From contig NZ_CP063356.1 of assembly GCF_001866075.3 (NCBI RefSeq), positions 310,001 to 374,000 of the forward strand: a stretch of DNA of 64,000 bases, read 5' to 3'. The DNA is from Anaerobacillus isosaccharinicus. Its GTDB lineage: Bacteria > Bacillota > Bacilli > Bacillales > Anaerobacillaceae. Made by a program: the position numbers and the translations under genes. Positions 54,679-62,773 of this stretch are shown here, one piece after another (within the stretch, counting starts at the first letter, position 1; every line of letters begins with the position of its first letter). Below the pieces are notes generated by a model. The model did not search any database, was not told the origin of the DNA, and worked only from the letters and a program-made list of their open reading frames with translations.

Positions 54679-55511
54679 TAATTCTCCCCTTTAGGGAATG
54701 ACAAATGAAAAACAATTAGTGAATTTTCATTTTGTATGTCGATAGCCCCTCCATACTTTTTAGTAACCTCTTGTATTATTGATAGCCCAAAGCCTCTTGC
54801 TCTTTTATCTGTAGTCTTTGTCGTCCGTCCTTCTTCTAGTAATTGATGTGGTAGATTTTCATGTTTACTAGAGTTCTTAACAATAATTGTATAGTAATGC
54901 TTATTCTCAGACAATTCAATAACAACTTTCTGGAGCTCCTTTGTTACTTCCATCGTAGCTTCATACGCATTATCTAGTAAATTACTTATTAATCGGATTA
55001 AGTCAGTAGATGAGAGCTTACTTGTTATACCTTCACTTTCAATATTAGTGACAAACGGGATTTCATGCTTTTGATATAATTCCATTTTTGTAAATAAAAT
55101 CGAGGCAAGAACGGCGTTTTGAATTAATAATGCCTTATTATTAATTTTAACTTCACCAATTATCTCATCTATATAATTTGCTGCACTTGTATAGTTGTTA
55201 ATTTTAATTAAACCTGCTATAACCGTTAAATGATTGTTCAAATCGTGGCGGTCAGATCGAACCGAAGCAACTAGGGCACGAAACTGTTCTTCATGTGTTG
55301 ATTCTGTAAATTGAATCATACGTTTTTCTTCGTTCATGTATAATTTTGCTAGTAGTAAAAGTGAGGCAATATTTAGCAAAAAGATCATAATTAAATGAAT
55401 AGGAATACCAAACACCTCTAATTGATCATTTAATGCAACTAAAGACCCTATTAGGAAAATGTTCAGGATTATTTGCGCCAAAATAAAAACAGCCAAAATC
55501 AGCATATGCAT
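54678..55511 (-). CDS. GHKL sensor histidine kinase (AgrC/Spo0B-like)
   Basis: 277 residues, only two N-terminal membrane helices (1-57), then a phosphoacceptor helix VRSDRHDLNNHLTVIAGLI with His89 and an ATPase domain (NLLDNAYEA, DKRARGFGLSIIQEV). The usual six-helix AgrC receptor is missing; a separate polytopic protein lies further down the cassette. No agrA-type response regulator is nearby, so the output regulator must be elsewhere. Confidence 0.88.
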   Translation of the reverse strand: MHMLILAVFILAQIILNIFLIGSLVALNDQLEVFGIPIHLIMIFLLNIASLLLLAKLYMNEEKRMIQFTESTHEEQFRALVASVRSDRHDLNNHLTVIAGLIKINNYTSAANYIDEIIGEVKINNKALLIQNAVLASILFTKMELYQKHEIPFVTNIESEGITSKLSSTDLIRLISNLLDNAYEATMEVTKELQKVVIELSENKHYYTIIVKNSSKHENLPHQLLEEGRTTKTTDKRARGFGLSIIQEVTKKYGGAIDIQNENSLIVFHLSFPKGEN

Positions 55512-55671
55512 AGTATATTAATCTCCAAGTGTTTGAATTAGTTAAAAAATGCTCTAATGTCATAGATGAGTTAATTATACCAGTTTTAATAACAGTTACG
55601 ACAAAATTCTAATTTATTTTTACGGTAATAGTTTTTCGTGGATCGGCTAAAATTTCGTATACCCCGTCTAC

Positions 55672-55718
55672 AAAAAAAGAACGAGGACTAATTATCACCT
55701 AGTTAGTCCTCGTTTTTT
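55672..55718. terminator. Bidirectional terminator after the tup operon
   Basis: AACGAGGACTAA (55680-55691) pairs with TTAGTCCTCGTT (55703-55714), with T runs on both sides. Confidence 0.9.
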
Positions 55719-56451
55719 ATAGCGTATAAAGTTCTTTCCATTTGTTTAAAAAAGGAGCTGCAGCCTCATTTGGCTGATCAATCACTACTTTTGTATCACC
55801 AATTTGGTTAACATTTCCATTAATGATCACTACTAAACTTTTTGTTAAATGTTTAATTTCTAATAGATCATGACTGACAAAAAAGGTAGTAGTACTAGTA
55901 TCATGTAATATTTCCTTAAAGTCTTGAATAAGCTGGGCTTTTGTTGGAAAATCGAGGGCAGAGAACGGCTCATCAAGAAATAGAACTTCAGGCTCTAGAA
56001 TTAATGCTCTTGCAAGATTTACCCGTTGAGCTTCTCCTCCAGATAGAGATCTAGCATTCTTTATGGCAAGGTGGTCAATATTAAACTTCTTTAACCAATA
56101 ATCTACTTTTTCATGAATCACTTTTTTATTTTCTTTCCTAAGCTTCAACCCTAGTCCTACATTCTCATTTACACTCGCATCAAACAACAATGATTGTTGT
56201 AATGCAACGGCAAATCTTCTCCTAAGCTCTAACTCAAGAGAATTAGCATGTTTTTCCTCACCTTTATAAAGCACATGTCCCTCACTCGGCGCTTGTAAAA
56301 ATGATAATACCTTTAACAACGTACTTTTCCCTGCACCATTTGGACCAATTACTCCTACTAAATCTCCTTGTTCTAATGAAAATTCAGGTATATCCAGAAG
56401 TCTTTGTTTGCCAGCGATTACCTTTACGTCAATCAATTGTAAAATCTTCAT
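55717..56451 (-). CDS. tupC: Tungstate ABC transporter, ATP-binding protein
   Basis: 244 residues. Walker A GPNGAGKST, signature LSGGEAQRVNLARALI, Walker B EVLFLDEPFSALDFP, H-loop FVSHDLLEIK. Overlaps the permease stop by 4 bp. Third component of the TupABC system that feeds W-dependent enzymes; some WtpC/TupC also move molybdate. Confidence 0.9.
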   Translation of the reverse strand: MKILQLIDVKVIAGKQRLLDIPEFSLEQGDLVGVIGPNGAGKSTLLKVLSFLQAPSEGHVLYKGEEKHANSLELELRRRFAVALQQSLLFDASVNENVGLGLKLRKENKKVIHEKVDYWLKKFNIDHLAIKNARSLSGGEAQRVNLARALILEPEVLFLDEPFSALDFPTKAQLIQDFKEILHDTSTTTFFVSHDLLEIKHLTKSLVVIINGNVNQIGDTKVVIDQPNEAAAPFLNKWKELYTL

Positions 56452-57146
56452 ACACGTTGCTTCCTTTGTTGTAGTGACGTTAATAAAAATGTAATGATAA
56501 ATGCTAATGTCATTAAAATAAATGAAAGGGCGATAGCTACATCAAAATTACCTTTTGATACTTCCATCACCATAGAAGTTGTTAAAATACGAGTGTCACC
56601 TTTGATATTCCCCCCTACCATCATAGCAGCCCCGACTTCAGCAAGGACTCGTCCAAGCCCTGCCATGATTGCTGCCAAAATGGCTAGCTTTGTTTCCCTT
56701 AGAAGCAGGCCAAGCCTTTGAAAATTGGTAGCTCCGAGAGCTTTTATTTGCATCAGCATTTTACTATCAATCTGTTGAAAAGCAGCCGATGTAAGACCAA
56801 TAATGATCGGTAATGAAACTACTATTTGTGCGATAATAATGGCGTGAGTCGTATAAAGTAAACCCAGGTGTCCTAATGGGCCAGAACGCCATAAAAGCAT
56901 AGTAATGTAAAGACCAGCGACAACAGGTGGCAACCCCATACCAATATTAACAAAAACAAGAACTATTTTTTTACCTGGAAACGAATTTAAGCCTAATAGG
57001 ACGCCTAAAGGAATACCAACGACAGTACTAATAAAAATCGCTGTTAAAGACACCTTCAATGTAGTAAAAGTGATATCGAAAATTTCTTTGTCGCCACTTA
57101 AAATCATTTCGATCGCTTTCATTATTCCCTCAAAAAAAAGATTCAT
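56448..57146 (-). CDS. tupB: Tungstate ABC transporter, permease
   Basis: 232 residues, five or six helices, with the permease motif EVGAAMMVGGNIKGDTRILTT before the ATPase contact site and the inner-loop SAAFQQIDSKMLMQIKALGA. Part of tupA-regulator-tupB-tupC; starts 30 bp after the regulator. Confidence 0.9.
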   Translation of the reverse strand: MNLFFEGIMKAIEMILSGDKEIFDITFTTLKVSLTAIFISTVVGIPLGVLLGLNSFPGKKIVLVFVNIGMGLPPVVAGLYITMLLWRSGPLGHLGLLYTTHAIIIAQIVVSLPIIIGLTSAAFQQIDSKMLMQIKALGATNFQRLGLLLRETKLAILAAIMAGLGRVLAEVGAAMMVGGNIKGDTRILTTSMVMEVSKGNFDVAIALSFILMTLAFIITFLLTSLQQRKQRV

Positions 57147-57176
57147 TTTGCAACACTCACTTAACGTTAATTTTAC

Positions 57177-58118
57177 TTAGACACTCCCTTGATTCTGTGT
57201 TTGATACTTAATATCTCCTAACCCATTTAGCTTGTAACCTGGGATTTTTGCAATACTTCCCTTAAATTCTTCAGAACAAATAAGTGCATACAAGCTTTTT
57301 AGCTCTTTTTCATTTTCATCCGTCCATCTAAATACAAGATCAAATTGCTCTTCGGTGACAGGGATAAAAGCTAGTCCCAATTGTTCTGCTGCAGATCTAA
57401 TACCGAAGCCTACATCTGCACTTCCTCTACTTATTTGTGAGGCAGTTGCCAAATGGTTCCATTCTTCATTTTCGTACCCTTTAATATTTTTAGGTTGAAT
57501 TTCTTGTTGTGCTAAAAATGCATCAAGTAAAAATCGTGTCCCCGAACCTTTTTGTCGATTGATAAAAACTACATCTTTTCTAGTTAAATCTCCAAAATGG
57601 GTAATGCTTTTCGGATTTCCTTTAGCAACAATAAAGCCTTGTTCCCTTGAAGCTAAACTAATAACAGAAATCCTCTCAAGTACAAAGAGCTGCTTAATAA
57701 ATGGGAGATTATACTCTTTAGATGTAGGGTCTAGGAGATGAACCGCTGCAACATCAGCAGCTCCTCGATAAATCATCATCATTCCCTCTAAACTTCCAAT
57801 ATAGGTTGGTTGTATTTGCAAATTTGTATGTTGACTAACATACTTTGTTAATTGCTCTACTAAAAAATCATGACTACCCGTTAAGCGAATTGTTGTATTT
57901 GCAGCTTGTTGAGAGGTGACAGAATTAGTAGTGTTGTTCTGATAAGCTTGAGAATTATTTTTATAACGCTCCACCTCGTCAGGGTTAATTCTCATTTTAT
58001 TGCCTACTTTAAACGCGTGTAATTCCCCTCTTTTTATTAACTCATATACAGTATGTTTTGATATTTTAAACATCTTTGCAATCTCATCAGGTGTAAAGGT
58101 AGTATCATTCATAATCAT
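57177..58118 (-). CDS. Helix-turn-helix regulator with periplasmic-binding-like domain
   Basis: 313 residues. N-terminal excisionase/MerR-type helix (FTPDEIAKMFKISKHTVYEL, then MRINPDEVERYKNN) and a C-terminal PBP_like domain (about 70-300, GSHDFLVEQLTKYV, DVGFGIRSAAEQLG) that resembles ModE-type oxyanion-sensing or substrate-binding domains. Embedded between tupA and tupB, so it probably senses tungstate or molybdate and regulates the operon. AAGGAG precedes the start. Confidence 0.85.
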   Translation of the reverse strand: MIMNDTTFTPDEIAKMFKISKHTVYELIKRGELHAFKVGNKMRINPDEVERYKNNSQAYQNNTTNSVTSQQAANTTIRLTGSHDFLVEQLTKYVSQHTNLQIQPTYIGSLEGMMMIYRGAADVAAVHLLDPTSKEYNLPFIKQLFVLERISVISLASREQGFIVAKGNPKSITHFGDLTRKDVVFINRQKGSGTRFLLDAFLAQQEIQPKNIKGYENEEWNHLATASQISRGSADVGFGIRSAAEQLGLAFIPVTEEQFDLVFRWTDENEKELKSLYALICSEEFKGSIAKIPGYKLNGLGDIKYQTQNQGSV

Positions 58119-58153
58119 TTTTCTCCTTTTTTAGAAAGATTTCAATGATACAG

Positions 58154-59050
58154 TTATTCCGTGTATTGAAAAAATAAAGGTTGGCCATATTGATCAATAC
58201 CAAACTCTTTAATAACCGCTTGTGCTTCATCACTCACCATAAAATCAACAAAAAGCTTACCCGCTCCACCATTAACAAGGTTATGCTTTTCATTATTTAC
58301 TTGCATAACGTGATAAATGTTTAATAAAACATCGTCACCTTCTACTAAAATAACCATATGATTAAAGTTCTTCGCATGAGCTAAATAAGTTGCTCGATCT
58401 GTTAGTACATAGCCTTCTTTCTCAGTACTTAGTTGGAGAGTATTCCCCATACCTTGGCCAGTTTCTAAATACCAGCTTTCGGTTGTCGGATCTAACTCGG
58501 CACTAGCCCAAAGGGTTAACTCCATTTTATGGGTACCAGAGTCATCCCCTCTAGAAACGAAAGTTGCACCGGTTTCAAAGATTTTTTGGAAAGCTGTCTT
58601 TACGTCAGCACCATTAATGCCTGCTGGATCAGCTTTTGGACCGACAATGATAAAGTCATTGTACATAACTCTTTTTCTATTCACTACATCTTGACTTTCT
58701 ACTAATTTTTCCTCAGAAGAAGGCGCATGCGTTAGTAGAGCATCCGCTTCACCTTGTTCCCCCATCGCTAACGCTTGTCCAGTTCCAACAGCAATTGTTT
58801 TCACTTTGACATTGTGTTTCTCCTCAAAAATTGGAATTAAAACGTCTAATAATCCACTATCTTGTGTACTAGTAGTCGTTGCTAAAATCATTTCTTGCGC
58901 TGGTTCTTTAGTCTCAGTAGTTTCTGTAACCTCACTAGTTTGCTTATTGTCTGCATTTTCTGTCGTAGGCTCTTCATTATTTGTACAAGCTACCATTACT
59001 AACATTAATAGTGCAAACAAACTGAATAATAGTTTACTGTTAAACGTCAT
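58154..59050 (-). CDS. tupA: Tungstate-binding lipoprotein TupA
   Basis: 298 residues. Lipoprotein signal peptide with Cys22 in LVMVACTNN, then a Thr/Glu-rich linker and the TupA signature MILATTTSTQDSGLLDVLIP, VGTGQALAMGEQGEADALLTHAP and DDSGTHKMELTLWASA (the oxyanion pocket). First gene of the operon; captures tungstate outside the membrane for TupBC. Confidence 0.93.
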   Translation of the reverse strand: MTFNSKLLFSLFALLMLVMVACTNNEEPTTENADNKQTSEVTETTETKEPAQEMILATTTSTQDSGLLDVLIPIFEEKHNVKVKTIAVGTGQALAMGEQGEADALLTHAPSSEEKLVESQDVVNRKRVMYNDFIIVGPKADPAGINGADVKTAFQKIFETGATFVSRGDDSGTHKMELTLWASAELDPTTESWYLETGQGMGNTLQLSTEKEGYVLTDRATYLAHAKNFNHMVILVEGDDVLLNIYHVMQVNNEKHNLVNGGAGKLFVDFMVSDEAQAVIKEFGIDQYGQPLFFQYTE

Positions 59051-59146
59051 TAAATTCTCCCCCTAGGTATTCATCTCTGTTTTTGCAATAATTTCTGTAA
59101 TTATTACAATATTTAAGATAACCTAGACTTGTAAAAAAATCAATAG

Positions 59147-59181
59147 TTTAGTTTACTTTTGTTTAGTTTCGTTTGTTTACG
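59147..59181. promoter_or_regulatory. Repeated GTTTAGTTT motif upstream of tupA
   Basis: GTTTAGTTT occurs at 59147-59155 and 59162-59170 with a third related GTTTGTTT. Spacing of 15 bp. May be the operator of the embedded regulator. Apart from this and an inverted repeat, 59.05-59.41 kb shows no gene. Confidence 0.35.
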
Positions 59182-59282
59182 TCATGTATATATTGTTTTA
59201 GTTAGGTATTAATGGGTTGCGAGATGCTAGAGCCAATCTAATTGATTTCTTGACCTATAGTTTATTACTGAATCAAAAAAGA

Positions 59283-59355
59283 TTGTCCCAATAAAGTAAC
59301 AGTCATCTCAAACCCGAAAAATAGAGTTCAAGGTGAGCTTTCACTTGTGGGACAA
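59283..59355. repeat. Short inverted repeat, MITE-like or terminator
   Basis: TTGTCCCA (59283-59290) and TGGGACAA (59348-59355) bracket 57 bp. It lies downstream of the antiporter gene and upstream of tupA. Either a small mobile remnant or a weak terminator. Confidence 0.35.
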
Positions 59356-59408
59356 CCTTATTAGTTTTATGCTTTCAGTTTAAAAGTGCAAATAAACTTC
59401 TTTGATGA

Positions 59409-60365
59409 TTAATTTCGGAGGATAATGAAAGCAAGGTAAATGATGTATATGATTGCTAAATTAGCCCCTTCTATCTTAGAAATTTTGAACTGCGTTCTTG
59501 AGAAGACTAGTAATAGTATTGTCAAAATAACCATTACCCACATATCTAGAAAGATCTTTGAATCAACCGCTAAAGGATGGATAACAGCGGACGCACCCAA
59601 TACGAAGAAGATATTAAATATATTACTCCCAACAATATTTCCTAAAGCAATCTCACTCTGTTTCTTTAAGGCAGCTGTTATAGAAGTGACCAATTCCGGA
59701 AGAGATGTCCCAACAGCGACGATGGTCAAACCGACAAGAGTTTCACTCATGCCAAGTGAGAGAGCAATTTGAGTGCTATTTTTTACTACAAGATCACCAC
59801 CAAATACGATAGCCAAAAGGCCACCAAATGTAAATACAAGGTTTTTCACCAATGATGTATTTCCAGTATCAGTAGGAATTTCAGGTATTTGACTTCGATT
59901 TTCCCTTGCCATCTCAAAGATATAATAAAGAAAAACAGCGAAGAAAAGTAACAAAATAAAGCCTTCAGTTCTCGTAATCAAATTAATTTCTGAGTATTGG
60001 AGACTAACATCACTAATCAGGATCAATAATGCAACGGCTGCCAACAAAGCAAATGGTATTTCTTTTCGTACTGTAACGTTCTGCACAGCCAAAGGAAAAA
60101 CCATTGCCGTTACCCCCAAAATGAAAGTTGCATTAAAGATGTTGCTCCCAACAACATTACCGATAGCAACATCGCTACTCCCTTCCAATGCAGCAATAAA
60201 ACTTACCGTAGCTTCAGGTGCGCTTGTACCAAAGGCTACGATTGTCAAGCCAATTAATAGTGGTGACACTCTCAGAAACTGTGCTAGTTTTGAAGCACCT
60301 TCGACAAAATAGTCAGCCCCCTTAATCAGCAGAACAAATCCTACTAGTAATAAGACATAAGTCAT
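59409..60365 (-). CDS. Calcium/sodium antiporter (YrbG-like, CaCA family), second copy
   Basis: 318 residues, ten helices with GTSAPEATVSFIAALEGSSD and GTSLPELVTSITAALKKQSE, as in the paralogue at 42 kb. AAGGGG precedes ATG 60363-60365. Its position 1.7 kb downstream of a Mn2+ riboswitch on the same strand, with DedA and a kinase between, suggests it may export Mn2+ or Ca2+. Confidence 0.9.
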   Translation of the reverse strand: MTYVLLLVGFVLLIKGADYFVEGASKLAQFLRVSPLLIGLTIVAFGTSAPEATVSFIAALEGSSDVAIGNVVGSNIFNATFILGVTAMVFPLAVQNVTVRKEIPFALLAAVALLILISDVSLQYSEINLITRTEGFILLLFFAVFLYYIFEMARENRSQIPEIPTDTGNTSLVKNLVFTFGGLLAIVFGGDLVVKNSTQIALSLGMSETLVGLTIVAVGTSLPELVTSITAALKKQSEIALGNIVGSNIFNIFFVLGASAVIHPLAVDSKIFLDMWVMVILTILLLVFSRTQFKISKIEGANLAIIYIIYLAFIILRN

Positions 60366-60542
60366 GTTTTTACCCCTTTTCTATTTATCTATATAATTAT
60401 TTACCCATTAATTCGACAGTATACACCTAATTGAACACTCACGAAATACGAATGACTTAGTAAACTTTTACCTTATTAGACTTTACAGACCACCTAAATC
60501 CTAATTCAAGTCCACCTCATAGTCGTTTATGATCCTTATTTC

Positions 60543-61151
60543 TTATTTCATATACTTTTTTTTAATAAACATCAATACTAATAATACAAGTACAATCAAC
60601 ATGACTACATATAAAATGTTTGAATAAAGATCCATATAACTGAGAATAGTCGCCCATGATCTACCAGCAAGAGTACCAATTAACACAAGTGTAAAATTCC
60701 ATATTATTGTTCCTAAAGTCGTGAACATTAGAAAAAGTCCAAAGTTCATCTTTACCATACCTGCTGGGATCGAAATTAAGCTGCGTATTAATGGAATAAA
60801 ACGACAGAAAAAAACAGTCCAAACCCCATACTTTAAAAACCAAGCATTCGCTTTATTAAGATCACCTTTGGTTAATCTAAATATATAACCCCATTTATCA
60901 ACAAATTTTTCTATCTTACTTATATTAATGAATGAACCAATCCCATAGAGAATAACAGCCCCAAACACTGAGCCAAAAGTTGACGCCGTAACGACTCCTA
61001 AAACACTTAGATTTGTAGTAGTAGTCATAAAACCTCCAAACGTTAGGATAACCTCTGATGGAATTGGCGGGAATATATTTTCTAGCATAATTAATAGAAA
61101 AATACCTACATATCCAAATCGTTCAACTATATCAATGATTAAATTCTCCAT
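60543..61151 (-). CDS. DedA-family membrane protein, second copy
   Basis: 202 residues, five helices with FCRFIPLIRSLISIPAGMVKM and PPIPSEVILTFGGFM, close to the paralogue at 48.8 kb in pattern. GGAG precedes the ATG. 177 bp separate it from the antiporter and 108 bp from the kinase, with no obvious terminator in either gap. Confidence 0.88.
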   Translation of the reverse strand: MENLIIDIVERFGYVGIFLLIMLENIFPPIPSEVILTFGGFMTTTTNLSVLGVVTASTFGSVFGAVILYGIGSFINISKIEKFVDKWGYIFRLTKGDLNKANAWFLKYGVWTVFFCRFIPLIRSLISIPAGMVKMNFGLFLMFTTLGTIIWNFTLVLIGTLAGRSWATILSYMDLYSNILYVVMLIVLVLLVLMFIKKKYMK

Positions 61152-61259
61152 TTAGTACTCCATTTCATCATCTTCTATATTCTAATTTTTTATCAGACCG
61201 TATTTTTTCTTTAAGCGATTGTGATTCTAATTTTTGTATACTTTTTACAATTTTCTCGT

Positions 61260-61892
61260 CTACATACGAAGACGATTTGTAAAAAAAGATTGCAGAAAGC
61301 TTTTCTTATAGAGAAAAGCAATAAGATTAAGAAAGAATGCCGGGACTTTTTTTGGAAACAGTTTGTGCTGATAATATTTAGAATATGCTTTTTTTAGATC
61401 ACTCCACTGTGAGCATGTTTTTCTTTGTCGAAAACGAGCTACATCGATTATTTTTATTGACCCATTTGGTGTAATAAAAATATTACGTAAATGGATATCA
61501 GAAGGGTTTAAGCCATTGGTCTTTGCAAGTATGAGGGCATAGTCAATTTCTTTAATATGTTTCCATTCAATCGTAACTCCCTTTAACAAACAATTAAATA
61601 AAGTATGTCCTTCAATATAATCAATGACTAAATAATTCGGTCCTACCTCATAAAATTTAGGGTAAAAGGGCTGTTCACCTAAAGCTTTGTATATTTCAGC
61701 CTCTTCTTTTGCAATATGAATAAAAGGAGGCAGAAATACTTTTAACACTTTATTTGTTGTCCCTACCCTAAAAACTACAGCACTTCTACCATTACCGATA
61801 AATTGCAACTCGTCAGCTTTCTCACTCAGTACTAGTTTTGAACCTTTTCTTCTAAATATGACACTTTGGGCCAATTCACTGAATGATTGCAT
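61260..61892 (-). CDS. Kinase-like protein, YrzF/RIO-like
   Basis: 210 residues. Glycine-rich start IGNGRSAVVFRVGTTNKVLKV with the ATP-binding Lys, catalytic loop GLNPSDIHLRNIFITPNG and metal-binding IIDVARF (DFG-like). Matches small serine/threonine kinase-like proteins such as B. subtilis YrzF. AAGGAGTG precedes ATG 61890-61892. Nearest gene downstream of the Mn riboswitch. Confidence 0.82.
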   Translation of the reverse strand: MQSFSELAQSVIFRRKGSKLVLSEKADELQFIGNGRSAVVFRVGTTNKVLKVFLPPFIHIAKEEAEIYKALGEQPFYPKFYEVGPNYLVIDYIEGHTLFNCLLKGVTIEWKHIKEIDYALILAKTNGLNPSDIHLRNIFITPNGSIKIIDVARFRQRKTCSQWSDLKKAYSKYYQHKLFPKKVPAFFLNLIAFLYKKSFLQSFFTNRLRM

Positions 61893-61952
61893 CGAAACAC
61901 TCCTTTATTATTCCAATAATTTCTATTTGTCATGACTTTGAAATTATAGACT

Positions 61953-61980
61953 ATTATACAATGAAAAAAACCTTTACCAA
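61953..61980 (-). promoter_or_regulatory. Possible promoter of the kinase gene
   Basis: Minus-strand TTGGTA (61975-61980), 16-base spacer and TATAAT (61953-61958). It overlaps terminator 2, so the kinase could be expressed independently of the riboswitch. Confidence 0.4.
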
Positions 61981-61994
61981 TTTGGTAAAGGTTT
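61963..61994 (-). terminator. Second terminator downstream of the riboswitch
   Basis: Perfect 13-bp arms AAACCTTTACCAA/TTGGTAAAGGTTT with a 1-base centre, followed by Us on the minus strand. Confidence 0.85.
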
Positions 61995-62001
61995 AATAAA
62001 T

Positions 62002-62038
62002 ACAAAAAGACCTTTACCAACAATCCGGTAAAGGTCTT
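62002..62038 (-). terminator. Riboswitch expression-platform terminator
   Basis: 12-bp stem AAGACCUUUACC with GGUAAAGGUCUU and loop GGAUUGUU on the minus-strand RNA, then a short U run. Its 5' arm overlaps the 3' strand of aptamer helix P1 (CCUUUA), so the two structures exclude each other. Confidence 0.88.
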
Positions 62039-62121
62039 GCTAACAACATTTCGTTGCCAACATAGCCGAGAGCATTAAACTCCGAAGTGACGACTATGTT
62101 GTAAAAGCTACTCCCCTTTAA
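62027..62121 (-). ncRNA. yybP-ykoY (Mn2+) riboswitch
   Basis: Read on the minus strand the RNA begins UAAAGGGGAGUAGC, has AGUCGUCA, then a UUCGGAG...CUCUCGGCU stem, GUUGGCAACGAAAUGUUG, and ends AGCAAGACCUUUA. These segments agree with the consensus and with the L. lactis yybP-ykoY aptamer as I remember it. P1 pairs UAAAGG with CCUUUA. Mn2+ binding should block the terminator and allow readthrough. Confidence 0.95.
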
Positions 62122-62145
62122 GGAGATATTAAACTGTATGTCATA

Positions 62146-62174
62146 ATCATAGATAATTATGATAATGATGTCAA
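62146..62174 (-). promoter_or_regulatory. Promoter of the riboswitch RNA
   Basis: Consensus -35 TTGACA (62169-62174), 17-bp spacer, -10 TATGAT (62146-62151) on the minus strand. Transcription would start near 62139, about 18 bp before the aptamer. Confidence 0.75.
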
Positions 62175-62403
62175 TTATTATTTCATACCATTTTATCAAT
62201 ATATTCCCCTTATATGATAAGATATTTTCTGAATATACAATCTACCTCTCTGAAACCTGTGATCCCATATGCACCGTTCTGTCCCATAGTTGGTGGAGGT
62301 ATTATATGCATATTCTGCATTATAAATATAATAATAATGCATTTCACTTATCAAAGAAATCATTTTACAATGAAAATACAAGTAAAATACTTAAGGGGTG
62401 TGA

Positions 62404-62715
62404 TTAAATATTATTGAAACAAAGGAAGCTGAAAAGGCTTGGAACGCTTTTCGATTTGCAAATGCATGTTTAGGAAGAGAGCATGACTTACGTGTATTCT
62501 TAATGGGGGAAGCAGTAGAGTGTGAACAAGTAACTCACGAAAAATATAATGTTGCAAACGAGTTGAACAAATACCTTGAAAACGATGGTACATTATTTGC
62601 TTGTGGAACGTGCATCATTTCAAGAAAACTTGAAAATCAAAGGGTATGTCCAATTTCAACAATGAATGATTGTGTTGATTTAGTAGAATGGGCGGATAAG
62701 GTAGTCACTTTCTAA
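62404..62715 (+). CDS. DsrE-family protein without a canonical start codon
   Basis: Reads IIETKEAEKAWNAFRFANAC, then FACGTCIISRKL and VCPISTMNDCVDLVEWADKV, the usual cores of DsrE/TusD-like sulfur-relay or redox proteins with conserved Cys. The frame is open only after a TGA at 62401-62403. No ATG, GTG or TTG occurs before the conserved part; AAGGGGTG at 62393-62400 sits at proper distance from ATT codons at 62410 and 62413. It is either a rare ATT start or a gene that has lost its start. Confidence 0.7.
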   Translation, partial: LNIIETKEAEKAWNAFRFANACLGREHDLRVFLMGEAVECEQVTHEKYNVANELNKYLENDGTLFACGTCIISRKLENQRVCPISTMNDCVDLVEWADKVVTF

Positions 62716-62716
62716 A

Positions 62717-62766
62717 GGTAGTGTCAAAAGTTCTATGAAAACTAAGGATCTCTGACACATACTACC
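62717..62766. repeat. Inverted repeat after the DsrE gene
   Basis: GGTAGTGTCA (62717-62726) and TGACACATACTACC (62753-62766) pair with a 26-base loop. May be a terminator or the end of the neighbouring insertion sequence. Confidence 0.45.
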
Positions 62767-62773
62767 ATTTTGG

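Noticed and set aside
61832-62199. Minus-strand frames of 61-63 codons over the riboswitch and terminators
   Set aside because: They coincide with structured RNA and terminators and have no ribosome sites.
62398-62415. GTG-TGA before the DsrE frame as a second selenocysteine codon
   Set aside because: No SECIS-like hairpin follows and the position does not correspond to a Cys of the family.
62140-62420. Several short frames on both strands around the Mn riboswitch and upstream of DsrE
   Set aside because: AT-rich, no ribosome sites; the region is explained by the riboswitch, its promoter and the divergent leader of the DsrE gene.
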